DNA from: Cupriavidus sp. P-10
Lineage (GTDB): Bacteria; Pseudomonadota; Gammaproteobacteria; Burkholderiales; Burkholderiaceae
Direction of reading: 5' to 3'
NCBI RefSeq assembly: GCF_003402535.2
Contig: NZ_AP025171.1
Coordinates: 1,364,001 to 1,428,000, forward strand
DNA length: 64,000 nt
Shown here: one piece after another, positions 8,224-18,963 of the stretch
How positions within the stretch are numbered: position 1 is the first letter of the stretch
Layout: each line of letters starts with the position of its first letter
Translations under genes and position numbers: made by a program
Notes under the pieces: model-generated
What the model was told of the DNA's origin: nothing
What the model saw: only the letters and a program-made list of their open reading frames with translations
Databases searched by the model: none

Positions 8224-9355
8224 GGCGTTGTTGCATAAATCCGGGTGTCTGGCTGGGCCCTGACGTTTACGCGCAACGGTCTGGGCGGCGCCCCTGTTAA
8301 CTCTTCGGGTAACTGCGTAGATTCTCGATTTTTGCCCGAGAGATGCGCAAGGACGAACACAAGCGGGGAGAGCCAAAGGGGATCTACCGTGTCAGGAACT
8401 GGGCAAAGTACAACGCAGGCTTGATCGCGAGAGGCGACGTCACGATGTGGATCGATGAAAGCGTGATGAATGCAGCGCCCGAGGCGGCGTCGCCCAGGCG
8501 TGGCCGGCCACACGTCTACTCGGACGCGGCGATTCAGATGCTGCTCGGAATCAAGCAGGTGTACCGTCTGCCGTTGCGTGCGCTGCAGGGCTTTGCACAT
8601 AGCCTTCGCAAGCTCGCCTTCGCCGATTTGCAAGTCCCGAACTACACGACTCTGAGTCGGCGCGCCCAGGATCTGAACGTGGTGCTGCCGGTGCAGCGCG
8701 CCAGTCAGTCGCTGCATCTGGTGGTCGACAGCACTGGCCTGAAGGTATTCGGCGAGGGCGAGTGGAAGGTGCGCAAGCACGGTTACTCGAAGCGGCGCAC
8801 CTGGCGCAAGGTGCATCTGGCGATGGACGCCAAGACCGGCCAGGTAAGCGCAGCTTTGATGACACATCAGGACGTTGGCGACGCTGACGTGTTGCCCGAG
8901 TTGCTCGATCAAATCCCCACCGATACGCCAATCGACACCATCGGTGGCGATGGCGCATACGACACGAAGCAATGTCACGCGGCGATTGCCGCGCGAGGCG
9001 CGCAACCGTCGATTCCGCCGCGTGAGGGAGCGATGCCATGGCCGCAGACCACGTCCGGTGCGGTCTGGCGCAACGAGGCCATTGATGCCATTGCCCGAAG
9101 TGGCAGGCGCGAATGGAAGACGTCCAGCGGCTATCACCGGCGTTCGCTGGTCGAGAACTTGATGTACCGGCTCAAGACACTCACGGGTAATCGCTTGTGG
9201 GCGCGTGATGTCGGGGCCCAGGCGGCCGAGGTGGCGATCCGCGTCGGCATACTCAACCGCATGGCGGCCCTTGCACGCCCGCAGTCCGTCCGCATCGCCT
9301 AAATTCATCAGCACGGGAAACCTTTGTTTTCAGATCTGATTTATGCAACAACGCC
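8224..9355. mobile_element. IS5-family element, IS903 group, 1132 bp
   Basis: The ends are exact: GGCGTTGTTGCATAAATC at 8224-8241 and its inverted copy ending at 9355, 18 bp. They are flanked by the 9 bp direct repeat CATGGCCAC at 8215-8223 and 9356-9364. An 18 bp end close to GGCTTTGTTGAATAAATC and a 9 bp duplication are the known features of the IS903 group. The target repeat is perfect and the transposase frame intact, so the insertion into hipA is probably recent. Confidence 0.95.
8343..9302 (+). CDS. IS5-family (IS903-type) transposase
   Basis: 319 residues starting at ATG 8343, which fills most of the IS. The DDE triad of IS5 transposases is visible: LVVDSTGLK carries the first Asp, TIGGDGAYDT the second, and YHRRSLVENLMYRLK the Glu with the Y-x(2)-R-x(3)-E spacing typical of IS4/IS5 enzymes. 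The N-terminal WAKYNAGLIARGDVTMWIDES segment is typical of IS903 relatives, which start with N-W-x-x-Y-x-x-x-L. A complete gene with no frameshift, so the element is likely still active. It reads opposite to the hipA gene it interrupts. Confidence 0.95.
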   Translation: MRKDEHKRGEPKGIYRVRNWAKYNAGLIARGDVTMWIDESVMNAAPEAASPRRGRPHVYSDAAIQMLLGIKQVYRLPLRALQGFAHSLRKLAFADLQVPNYTTLSRRAQDLNVVLPVQRASQSLHLVVDSTGLKVFGEGEWKVRKHGYSKRRTWRKVHLAMDAKTGQVSAALMTHQDVGDADVLPELLDQIPTDTPIDTIGGDGAYDTKQCHAAIAARGAQPSIPPREGAMPWPQTTSGAVWRNEAIDAIARSGRREWKTSSGYHRRSLVENLMYRLKTLTGNRLWARDVGAQAAEVAIRVGILNRMAALARPQSVRIA

Positions 9356-10164
9356 CATGGCCACGAGATCTGTCGCCTGGTCGTCTGGATGTACGAAGAA
9401 GCGGATCATCTCAAACAGGTGTTCAATCGATCCGTTATATTTCCCACTACGAAACAAGCCCGACAGCGCACATGCATCTTCGAATCCGCGACGTGATCCG
9501 TCAGGGGCGATATCAAATCGGCTCATCGTCAGTGACGTGCGATCCGGGCTTAATTCAATCGCAGGAACGTCTAGTCCCGCTGCCGAGCATGCTTTCATGC
9601 ATGCATACTCAACCAAACTCGCGCCAACATAATGGGGCGAGTCGAATTTAACGATGGAGCCGTGCGCGGCGACAGTCCCGGGGCGAGTCTTTTCCGTCTG
9701 GAATGTCGACATCTTGGGCATGACGCCAGACACGCCAAACATCTCCGGAGATGTCTTCAGAATTTCGATCAGCCGCTGTGCCGCACCCTCAGTTCTGGCG
9801 GCATCCAGAATTTTTTGTTGAAGTGTGGCGTCTGGGTCCAGCGGGCCGCCGAAGGTAGTGCGGCCGATAGTGTGACGACCGACAAGACGGAGCAGCGACA
9901 TATCGTTATCAACGTCGATATGCTTGGCGAAGCGGGTTCTAATGGCTTCCAGCACGATGCCTTCGGGCAGGGATATCTGAAAGGGTGGGGGCACCCCGTT
10001 GAAACCAAGATACTCTTCCGCTGGTGCGCTCGGCGGCATCAGTAACGAGACTGTCATTTGATCCGGGACATCCGGAAGGTAACGGAAATCAATCAGGCCT
10101 GTCTCGATGTCTTCACTGAGCAAGCCGACAGGATAGTCCGAAACGAAAACCTCGAGTTCGCTAC

Positions 10165-10644
10165 TCATTGAGCTACTTTGTGCAAGAGATTCGTCTGGAG
10201 CATTGCCTGGCGCTCCCGCTCCGCTCGCATCATTTCCCTGAGCGTTGGGCGACGCCTTACGTTGCTTTCCGGGTAGGAAACTGGGGCGGTAAAGGACGCC
10301 GATCCCACGCGCTGCCGGCTGGGTAATTTCGCCTGGAGCATTGCCTGGCGCTCCCGCTCCGCTCGCATCATTTCCCTGAGCATGGGGCGACGTGGTGGCG
10401 TGACGATCGCCGGGTCTGGTTGAGGGTTAAGGTTCACGCCGACCGCAGCCGCCATCAGGAGCAGATTCAATGTCGAGACGCTTTGGCCGCTCTCGATTGC
10501 AATGACGGTTGCCCGAGACACGCCCACTTTCTGGGCGATGTCGGATTGCTTGCTACCTTGTCGCTCGCGCGCGGAGCGCAAGGCTTCCCCGATTCTGCGG
10601 CGCATTGCGTCCGCTTTATCATGTAGCTCTCGTCGATGGTCCAT
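10165..10644 (-). CDS. hipB: HipB-like antitoxin with a duplicated C-terminal motif
   Basis: 159 residues, longer than E. coli HipB (88). Residues about 15-72 form an XRE-type helix-turn-helix (GSKQSDIAQKVGVSRATVIAIESGQS), the DNA-binding part of HipB antitoxins. The C-terminal half carries the same 17-residue motif LREMMRAERERQAMLQ twice, 46 residues apart, encoded by a 49 bp direct repeat. The stop overlaps the hipA start by four bases (ATGA), the usual hipBA coupling. Two palindromes lie in its promoter. With hipA broken, the antitoxin may persist as a stand-alone repressor. GGGGG just upstream of the ATG serves as ribosome site. Confidence 0.88.
   Translation of the reverse strand: MDHRRELHDKADAMRRRIGEALRSARERQGSKQSDIAQKVGVSRATVIAIESGQSVSTLNLLLMAAAVGVNLNPQPDPAIVTPPRRPMLREMMRAERERQAMLQAKLPSRQRVGSASFTAPVSYPESNVRRRPTLREMMRAERERQAMLQTNLLHKVAQ
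10195..10381. repeat. 49 bp direct repeat inside hipB
   Basis: 10195-10243 and 10333-10381 are identical over 49 bases, at an offset of 138 bp (46 codons, in frame). They encode the duplicated LREMMRAERERQAMLQ motif. Perfect nucleotide identity points to a recent in-frame duplication. Confidence 0.9.
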
Positions 10645-10680
10645 TTGACCCCCTTAACCGGGTTGGATTCAGAAAATCTG

Positions 10681-10728
10681 ATGTCAACAATAATTGACAT
10701 TATAGTCCATGTCAATTTTTTTTGACTT
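10681..10728 (-). promoter_or_regulatory. hipBA promoter with two HipB-type operators
   Basis: Operator 1 is ATGTCAA (10681-10687), six bases, TTGACAT (10694-10700). Operator 2 is ATGTCAA (10709-10715), six T, TTGAC (10722-10726). They share the same arms and spacer and lie 28 bp apart. On the minus strand a TATAAT box (complement of 10698-10703) falls between them, so bound HipB would block the promoter. Confidence 0.75.
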
Positions 10729-11174
10729 CCGAAACTGAGTTCGCAATTCGAGGCTGGGGCGGCCTAGTGTTGACACCGCTTGGGGCAGCGCAGCCGGCAA
10801 TTCGCTCGCCGGAAACCGGTCGTTGAGCCGGGGCGAACGACACCTCGGCTATTCGAATTGGATGGCGAGGTCGACCGACCGCTTCTCGCCTCTGCCATCG
10901 GGCCATCGAGCTTCCCCGCAAATCAACGTGGCGCAGAAAGAAGGCCCGCCCGGAAGAGGCGGGCCATAGGTGATCCATATTTCACAAATCAACAACACCC
11001 CTGTGTAACGGGTAGCTTATCGGGGGGGCACCGGCTCACTGCAGTTCTCGCCTAGGGTGAAGGTGCTTGATTCCGGCTTCCTGGCCCAAGCAGTTCTTTG
11101 AGCGCGGTACGCTAACCCCGAGCATCGCCAAGGCACCAATGCAACGAGCCGACCTAGTTCTCTGGCCGGCTCAG
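10729..11174. other. Right end of the transposon without a convincing gene
   Basis: Short open frames exist on both strands (for example 10780-11055 and 10712-10978), but they are rich in Arg and Pro, lack ribosome sites and show no family motif. I see no RNA gene here. Confidence 0.5.
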
Positions 11175-11203
11175 ATTTCAACAGATTAATGAAACGGCTC
11201 GCC
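11175..11203. repeat. Right terminal inverted repeat of the 6.2 kb element
   Basis: Perfect inverted copy (29 bases) of 5014-5042. The direct repeat CCTTTCGGG follows at 11202-11210, overlapping the outermost bases. Confidence 0.8.
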
Positions 11204-11222
11204 TTTCGGGGCGCCTTTTTTT
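11202..11222 (+). terminator. Right part of the interrupted gntR terminator
   Basis: CCTTTCGGGGCGCC followed by seven T. Joined to AAGGCG at 5001-5006 it gives an 8 bp perfect stem with a T tract. In its present place no plus-strand gene ends nearby, which supports the idea that it was displaced by the insertion. Confidence 0.7.
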
Positions 11223-11295
11223 ATTGCTTTCTGCGCCGCTACGCCGAACCAACGGTGAGTGCGGGTTTACCCCCGGCCGGTAGAACTTGGCTTTT

Positions 11296-11322
11296 TGGTG
11301 TACTCATCATACCATTACACCA
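11296..11322. promoter_or_regulatory. 27 bp operator in front of apnO
   Basis: Arms TGGTGTA (11296-11302) and TACACCA (11316-11322) enclose ATCATACCA (11306-11314). Its reverse complement matches 26 of 27 bases of the site at 35513-35539. It ends 84 bases before the apnO start. The core TGGTGTAATG is shared with the palindrome before the FCD regulator gene. Confidence 0.7.
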
Positions 11323-11406
11323 CGCCAGCGTTCGGATGGTTAGCCGTCACTACGCTAGCGGTCGATAGGTCGATTGCGCTGCTGAATTGAATCTTTGGAG
11401 AGACAC

Positions 11407-12237
11407 GTGAAAGAGAAGATCGCTTTGTTCGGGGCAGGCGGAAAAATGGGGGTGCGCCTGGCCAAAAATCTGCTGAAGTCTGATTACCGAGTCAGCCACG
11501 TAGAGGTCAGTCAAACGGGACAGCAGCGACTTCGCAGCGAACTCGGTATCGAGTGCGTGAGCGTCGACGTAGCCCTCGACGGCGTAGACGTCGTGATTCT
11601 GGCCATCCCGGACACGATCATCGGTAAGATCGCCGCTGAAATCGCGCCAAAGCTGAAAGCTGGCACGATGGTCATGACACTGGATGCCGCCGCGCCGTTT
11701 GCTGGCCATCTGCCCGAGCGGCCAGACCTTGTCTACTTCGTCGCCCATCCGTGTCATCCGCCGATCTACAACGACGAGACAGAGCCTGAAGCGCGGCGGG
11801 ACTATTTTGGGGGCGGCGCGGCCAAACAATCCATCACCAGCGCCCTGATGCAGGGTCCGGAGGAAGCGTTTGACCTGGGCGAGGCGGTAGCTAAAGTGAT
11901 CTACGCACCAATCCTTCGGTCCTATCGCCTCACGGTGGAGCAGATGGCTATTCTTGAGCCGGGCCTGTCAGAGACCGTATGTGCGACGTTGCTCCAGGTC
12001 ATGCGAGAGGCGATGGACGAAACTGTCCGCCGCGGGGTGCCTGCGGAAGCCGCACGCGATTTCCTGCTCGGGCATATGAATATTCTCGGTGCGGTGATTT
12101 TCAACGAAATCCCGGGAGCGTTCTCGGATGCCTGCAATAAGGCGATCGAATTCGGCAAACCGCGTTTGATGCAAAGCGACTGGATCAAGGTATTTGACCG
12201 AGCAGAGATCGCGGACAGTATCCGACGCATCACCTAA
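11407..12237 (+). CDS. apnO: ApnO-like D-apionate oxidoisomerase (PGDH-C family dehydrogenase)
   Basis: 276 residues from GTG 11407, preceded by GGAGAG seven bases upstream; an in-frame TTG at 11395 overlaps that ribosome site. The N-terminus is a Rossmann fold with ALFGAGGKMGVRLAKNL (GxGGxxG) for NAD(P). The middle carries LDAAAPFAGHLP and FVAHPCHPPIYND, and the C-terminal half is the phosphogluconate-dehydrogenase-like helical domain (MQGPEEAFDLGE, AILEPGLSETV). This order matches D-apionate oxidoisomerase, which turns D-apionate into 3-oxoisoapionate, the substrate of a DUF1537 kinase. Such a kinase ends at position 295, with its TRAP transporter next to it. Without the 6.2 kb insertion the gene would lie just after gntR. 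The precise substrate is inferred. Confidence 0.78.
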   Translation: MKEKIALFGAGGKMGVRLAKNLLKSDYRVSHVEVSQTGQQRLRSELGIECVSVDVALDGVDVVILAIPDTIIGKIAAEIAPKLKAGTMVMTLDAAAPFAGHLPERPDLVYFVAHPCHPPIYNDETEPEARRDYFGGGAAKQSITSALMQGPEEAFDLGEAVAKVIYAPILRSYRLTVEQMAILEPGLSETVCATLLQVMREAMDETVRRGVPAEAARDFLLGHMNILGAVIFNEIPGAFSDACNKAIEFGKPRLMQSDWIKVFDRAEIADSIRRIT

Positions 12238-12429
12238 GCTGCTGAACCTGAATGTCCGGGTTCCAACCCAAGCCGCGAGATGGCACCCGGGCGCGCTTCT
12301 AGCAGGGCGGAATGGAGGAGACGCCGTAGGGCTCAAATATGGGCGATTACAGACGAAACTGCTAACACCCTCCAAAGTGACCTGTGCCGGCGGTTTCCGA
12401 AGTAATGCGGGCACAAGTCCTGTAGTTGC

Positions 12430-15208
<2,779 letters not shown>

Positions 15209-15572
15209 TTAGTTCTCCAGAGAATGACGTGTGGAGCAGCCAAGCCGGGCTCTGAGCGAGCTACAGCGTTTGGGAAAGAAATTTCCGCGGTGCCAAGGGA
15301 CGTTTGCGCACACGCGAGCCTGAGTCGTCGGCAATGGATCGCGGGGGTTGTTGTCCCCTCTCGCCTCCGAGCTGAGCTTGACACGCGCCAAACGCCGTCA
15401 AACTTGGGGCGACGTGTCGAAGGACGATGAGGGAACGCTCTCCGTGTCATAGCTTTCGCGCCCAAAGCGCCATCTGAGGCTCCTGGTTACGCTAGCGCGT
15501 GGAAGGCCTCATTTTTTGCGATTGTTGCAATCCGAAGCAAGCGATGAAAATTCAGCGGTCGATGAATGTCTG
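15209..15572. other. Intergenic region upstream of pyk-eno
   Basis: 364 bases between the pyk start and the LysR stop, both on the minus strand. It should hold the pyk-eno promoter. I see no good copy of the TGGTATGAT operator core, no gene and no hairpin that I can defend. Confidence 0.4.
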
Positions 15573-16490
15573 TCAACTATGCGTGGACATATCGAGCGCA
15601 ATCATCGGCTCGACGGCCGTTTTGCGCTCGCTGCGCAGCCATTCAAGAAAACACATGACTTCGGTGCGTGCGGCAACTCTCGCGGGATAGACAACGAAAT
15701 GTTGGACGACCTCAAGGCCCAGACCCTCGCCGAAGACGCGGCGCAGGCGTCCATTCGCCAGATGCTCGCCACTTAGCGTGGCACTCTCCAACGCGATGCC
15801 TAGTCCTTGGACTGCTGCGTCGATGCTCATCATGGAACGATCAAAGCGCATTGTCATTCGCTCCGGGCACCCACCGGGTAGGTATTTAGCAAACCATTCC
15901 GGCCATTGCACGAGATTGGAACTGGACTGTATCAATGGTGCCTGCGCTAGATCTGCAGGTGAGGAGATCCGATGCGTTTCCAGAAAGGACTCGCTTGCCA
16001 GGGGAATAATGGCTTCTGGAAATACTGGCTCGACTTCCAGGTCGGCCCAATTCGGTAGTCCATAGCGGATATCAAGATCGACCTGTCCAACTTCAAAATC
16101 AGAAATCTCCGGCGAGACCGAGAGATTCAAGGAGATCTTCGGGTACCTTCGAGCGAAGCTTGCGATCCGGGGCATCAGCCAAAGACTCGCGAAGCTTGGA
16201 CTGGAGTGCAGATACAAGGCGTCTTGGACGCCATGACGCAGATCCTCCGTTGCAGCGTTGATCGCGCCAAGCGCGCCAGCCACACGTTGAAGATAACTTT
16301 GGCCAGCCGGAGTCAATTCAACGCCCCCCGTTTTGCGCTCAAAAAGTCGCAGGCCAATCAGCTTCTCTAACCGGGCAACCTGATGGCTCACGGCTGAAGG
16401 CGTGAGGTGAAGTTCTGCCGCGGCAAGGGCAAAGCTGCGACGCCGCGCAATGGCTTCGAATGCAAGCAGGGATGTGAGCGGCGGAATCAT
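15573..16490 (-). CDS. LysR-family regulator, GcvA-like
   Basis: 305 residues. The N-terminal winged helix (residues 3-62) reads LTSLLAFEAIARRRSFALAAAELHLTPSAVSHQVARLE, with the LFERKTGGVELTPAG wing. Residues about 90-295 form the periplasmic-binding-like effector domain; SPSFASLWLMPRIASFARRYPKISL and DLDIRYGLPNW are typical of the GcvA subgroup. It is divergent from the glycerate 2-kinase gene at 16677, the usual arrangement for a LysR activator and its target. A small GTCAT/ATGAC inverted repeat lies between them. The effector could be glycerate or a hydroxyacid, which is inference only. Confidence 0.93.
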   Translation of the reverse strand: MIPPLTSLLAFEAIARRRSFALAAAELHLTPSAVSHQVARLEKLIGLRLFERKTGGVELTPAGQSYLQRVAGALGAINAATEDLRHGVQDALYLHSSPSFASLWLMPRIASFARRYPKISLNLSVSPEISDFEVGQVDLDIRYGLPNWADLEVEPVFPEAIIPLASESFLETHRISSPADLAQAPLIQSSSNLVQWPEWFAKYLPGGCPERMTMRFDRSMMSIDAAVQGLGIALESATLSGEHLANGRLRRVFGEGLGLEVVQHFVVYPARVAARTEVMCFLEWLRSERKTAVEPMIALDMSTHS

Positions 16491-16532
16491 GTCCAGAGAG
16501 GGTGGGGACTACGATGTTGTGCGGTGCAGCAT

Positions 16533-16548
16533 GTCATCGTTTAATGAC
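16533..16548. promoter_or_regulatory. Possible LysR binding site
   Basis: GTCAT (16533-16537), six bases, ATGAC (16544-16548), in the divergent gap between the LysR gene and the glycerate kinase gene. Small, so low certainty. Confidence 0.35.
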
Positions 16549-16676
16549 TGGGTGAGATTTTATCGTTTGCCCATCGATGAGTCGCCCAAGACAATTGCGT
16601 CCACGCCGTGAAAATTCTTCATCGCCATAAGCCCCCACCTCTGGCCCTGCGCCTTTCCAACGGAGCTGTACCGCCC

Positions 16677-17975
16677 ATGGACGATCCGAAACGCACTCTC
16701 AGGCACCTCTTTGAGGCTGCAGTTCTCAGTGCTCAGCCCCACGAGCTGTTGAAAGCTCATGTGCCTGCGCCGCCGAGAGGGCGAACAGTTGTCATCGGAG
16801 CCGGCAAGGCCGCCGGCGCAATGGCTCAGGCATTTGATGCGCTGTGGCCGGAGGATGCTCCACTGGAAGGCCTGGTGGTGACGCGCTACGGCCACACGCC
16901 GCCAACCCCGATGGATATGCGACGTCGGATTGAGATTGTGGAGGCCTCACATCCAGTGCCGGATGAAGCAGGGCTGACGGCAGCGGCGCGGATCCTCAGA
17001 ATGGTGAGCGGATTAACCGCCGATGATCTCGTTGTGTTCCTCGCTTCCGGAGGCGGCTCTTCCTTGCTGACACTGCCACCGCGTGATTTGCCGTTCGTCG
17101 AGAAGCAGCGCATCAATCATCAGTTGCTGATCTCCGGCGCGAATATTTCAGAGATGAATTGTGTGCGGAAACACCTCTCCCTGATCAAAGGGGGGAGGCT
17201 CGCTGCAGCCGCGCAACCGGCACGGATGATCACTTTGGCAATCAGTGACGTGCCGGGCGATGATGTCTCGACGATTGCAAGCGGGCCGACAGTACCTGAC
17301 GAAAGTACCTGTGGGCAGGCCTTGGAAATCCTGCGTCGGTATGGAGTCAGCATACCAGTTGCCATTGGGGATGCGCTACAGCAAGGGGAACTTGAGACGC
17401 CGAAGCCGGGCGCACCGTGCTTCGCGGCCAATGAAGTCCGACTGATAGCGACTCCGCAGATGGCGCTCGAAGCCGCCGCTCGGGTAGCAAGGGAAGCAGG
17501 CTTCGATGTACACATTCTCTCTGACGAGATAGAGGGGGAGTCGCGAGACGTTGGCAAGGTGCATGGTGCGATTGCGCGCGCGGTCGCGCGGCGAGCCCAA
17601 CCTTTCCGAGTTCCGTGCGTCATCCTGTCGGGAGGGGAAACGACCGTTTCCGTTAAACCGTCGCGGCCTGGTCGGGAACGGGGCCGCGGAGGCCGAGCAG
17701 GGGAGTTCTGCATGGGGCTGACATTAGCGTTGCAAGGATGGCCGGATATATGGGCGCTTGCTGCGGACACCGATGGTCTAGACGGTGTCGAGGACAACGC
17801 TGGGGCATTTGTGACCCCCGACACCCTGCTACGGGCTCAATCCCAGGGTCAGAAAATCGAAGACTATCTCGATCGCAACGATGCGTATGGCTACTTTAGC
17901 CCGCTCGGCGACCTGCTTTTCACCGGCCCGACCTATACGAACGTGAATGACTTCAGGGCCATACTGGTGCTATGA
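16677..17975 (+). CDS. Glycerate 2-kinase, GckA/TtuD (MOFRL) type
   Basis: 432 residues from ATG 16677, the usual length. Open frame extends to 16608, but family members start near DPKRTLRHLFEAAV. It phosphorylates D-glycerate to 2-phosphoglycerate. The N-terminal DUF4147 domain shows VIGAGKAAGAMAQAFD, ASHPVPDEAGL, FLASGGGSSLLTLPP and MNCVRKHLSLIKGGRLA. The C-terminal MOFRL domain has LSGGETTV and LAADTDGLDGVEDNAGAFV. The product feeds enolase (12430) and pyruvate kinase (13766) without a mutase step. A second, unrelated glycerate kinase is encoded at 44441. The DMT transporter gene follows 37 bases later. Confidence 0.94.
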   Translation: MDDPKRTLRHLFEAAVLSAQPHELLKAHVPAPPRGRTVVIGAGKAAGAMAQAFDALWPEDAPLEGLVVTRYGHTPPTPMDMRRRIEIVEASHPVPDEAGLTAAARILRMVSGLTADDLVVFLASGGGSSLLTLPPRDLPFVEKQRINHQLLISGANISEMNCVRKHLSLIKGGRLAAAAQPARMITLAISDVPGDDVSTIASGPTVPDESTCGQALEILRRYGVSIPVAIGDALQQGELETPKPGAPCFAANEVRLIATPQMALEAAARVAREAGFDVHILSDEIEGESRDVGKVHGAIARAVARRAQPFRVPCVILSGGETTVSVKPSRPGRERGRGGRAGEFCMGLTLALQGWPDIWALAADTDGLDGVEDNAGAFVTPDTLLRAQSQGQKIEDYLDRNDAYGYFSPLGDLLFTGPTYTNVNDFRAILVL

Positions 17976-18012
17976 GGGTCCCTTCATTGCTTGCCTACCA
18001 TGCAGAGCGGAA

Positions 18013-18963
18013 ATGACGCAGGCCTCGACTCTTTTGCGAGACTCGGCTGACCGCCGCCAGCTTTTCGCCGGCGTTCTGCTGCTCGTCATCGGGCAATGGA
18101 TACTCAGCTTGCTCGACGCTACCAGCAAAGCCCTGACTCATGAAGGAATATCTCTCGTCGCGGTTGCCTGGGTACGATACGTCGGCCATGTCGTTGCAAT
18201 ATTTTTACTGCTGGGCCCTTCCGGTTGGAAGCGTTATTGGCGGCCAGCCCGCCCGGATCTGCAATGGATGCGTGGCGCGATGATGCTGGTGTCGACCCTG
18301 GTTTTCTTTGGGGTCTTGAAGTTGATGCCGCTAGCCCAAGCGACGGCGTTGAATTTTTGCGCGCCGCTCTTTGTTGTGGCGCTTTCTCCCTGGCTGCTCG
18401 GAGAAAGGCCGCAACGCCATGTTCGCCTGGTTCGGTGGGCGGGCGTGACTATCGGCTTCGGCGGGATGCTGGTGGTGGTACGACCAGGAGGGCAGCTCAG
18501 CCTGTTTGGTATCGGATTAGGGCTCGTCTCTGCGTTGGCCTTCGCAATGATGAACATGCTGACTAGACGCGTCGCAGCTCATGATCCGCCGATGACCACT
18601 CTCATTCAGAGCGGGATCACGGGAGCATGTCTGACGACCCTGATCGTGCCATTCTTCTGGTTCGACGCCTGGCCGACGCCATTGCAATCTGCGTTGTTGC
18701 TGTCAACCGGCGTAACCGGCGCGCTCGGTCATTACTTCATCATCCGAGCGTTCAGACACGCTGACGCATCGTTTCTTAGTCCGTTCCATTACCTGCAAAT
18801 CGTTTCCGCGACGGCGATCGGATACCTTGCATTCTCGCAACTGCCGGATTGGACTACGGCGTTGGGAATTGGCATCATCTGCGCCGGTGGATTGTGCGTA
18901 GCGGGAGGGGAAGGGGCACTCAAAACTATCCAGAATCGCCTATCAGACATCCGTCACAGGTGA
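18013..18963 (+). CDS. DMT-superfamily EamA transporter
   Basis: 316 residues from ATG 18013 with about ten hydrophobic helices and two EamA repeats. The first repeat contains LDATSKALTHEGISLVAVAWVRY and LMPLAQATALNFCAPLFVVALSPWLLGE. The second contains MMNMLTRRVAAHDPPMTTLIQSG and RAFRHADASFLSPFHYLQIV. Proteins of this RhaT/EamA type export metabolites or drugs across the inner membrane, and the substrate cannot be read from sequence. It follows the glycerate kinase gene closely, so a role in moving a hydroxyacid or relieving excess intermediate is possible. Confidence 0.88.
   Translation: MTQASTLLRDSADRRQLFAGVLLLVIGQWILSLLDATSKALTHEGISLVAVAWVRYVGHVVAIFLLLGPSGWKRYWRPARPDLQWMRGAMMLVSTLVFFGVLKLMPLAQATALNFCAPLFVVALSPWLLGERPQRHVRLVRWAGVTIGFGGMLVVVRPGGQLSLFGIGLGLVSALAFAMMNMLTRRVAAHDPPMTTLIQSGITGACLTTLIVPFFWFDAWPTPLQSALLLSTGVTGALGHYFIIRAFRHADASFLSPFHYLQIVSATAIGYLAFSQLPDWTTALGIGIICAGGLCVAGGEGALKTIQNRLSDIRHR

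Larger units (their letters stand above)
7804..10168 (-). pseudogene. hipA: HipA-family serine/threonine kinase toxin, disrupted by an IS
   Basis: The gene starts at 10168 and stops at 7804 but is split by the insertion at 8224-9355. Removing the IS and one 9 bp target repeat joins the frames exactly (ATDLVAM to LKLVMMND) and gives 407 codons, near the length of E. coli HipA (440). The N-terminal part has the HipA fold with EEYLGFNGVPPPFQISLPEG and the GVSGVMPKMS loop (GxSGxxPK), whose Ser is the autophosphorylation site in HipA. The C-terminal part has the catalytic loop RNGDAHLKNFGL and the metal-binding segment SPVYDVLTT. As it stands, translation ends at TAA 9343-9341 inside the IS, leaving 275 residues without the catalytic loop, so the toxin should be inactive. 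The start overlaps the hipB stop by four bases. Confidence 0.9.
5016..11201. mobile_element. Candidate novel transposon carrying hipBA, inserted in the gntR terminator
   Basis: Boundaries come from sequence: perfect inverted repeats at 5014-5042 and 11175-11203, flanked by direct repeats CCTTTCGGG at 5007-5015 and 11202-11210. Removing the interval plus one repeat rebuilds a perfect intrinsic terminator after the FCD regulator. The cargo fits a transposon. A DDE-type transposase-like gene starts about 80 bases inside the left end and reads inward. It is followed by a degenerate gene, a hipBA toxin-antitoxin pair and a nested IS903-type element. I do not recognise the ends as those of a described family. 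The alternative, a repeated terminator flanking unrelated DNA, explains neither the direct repeat nor the restored hairpin. Confidence 0.7.

Noticed and set aside
8211..9314. 367-residue minus-strand open frame across the IS element
   Set aside because: Antisense to the IS903-type transposase, whose frame has all catalytic motifs. The frame also crosses the IS border.
10712..11055. Overlapping open frames on both strands at the right end of the transposon
   Set aside because: Arg/Pro-rich, no ribosome site or motif; typical non-coding translation of GC-rich DNA.
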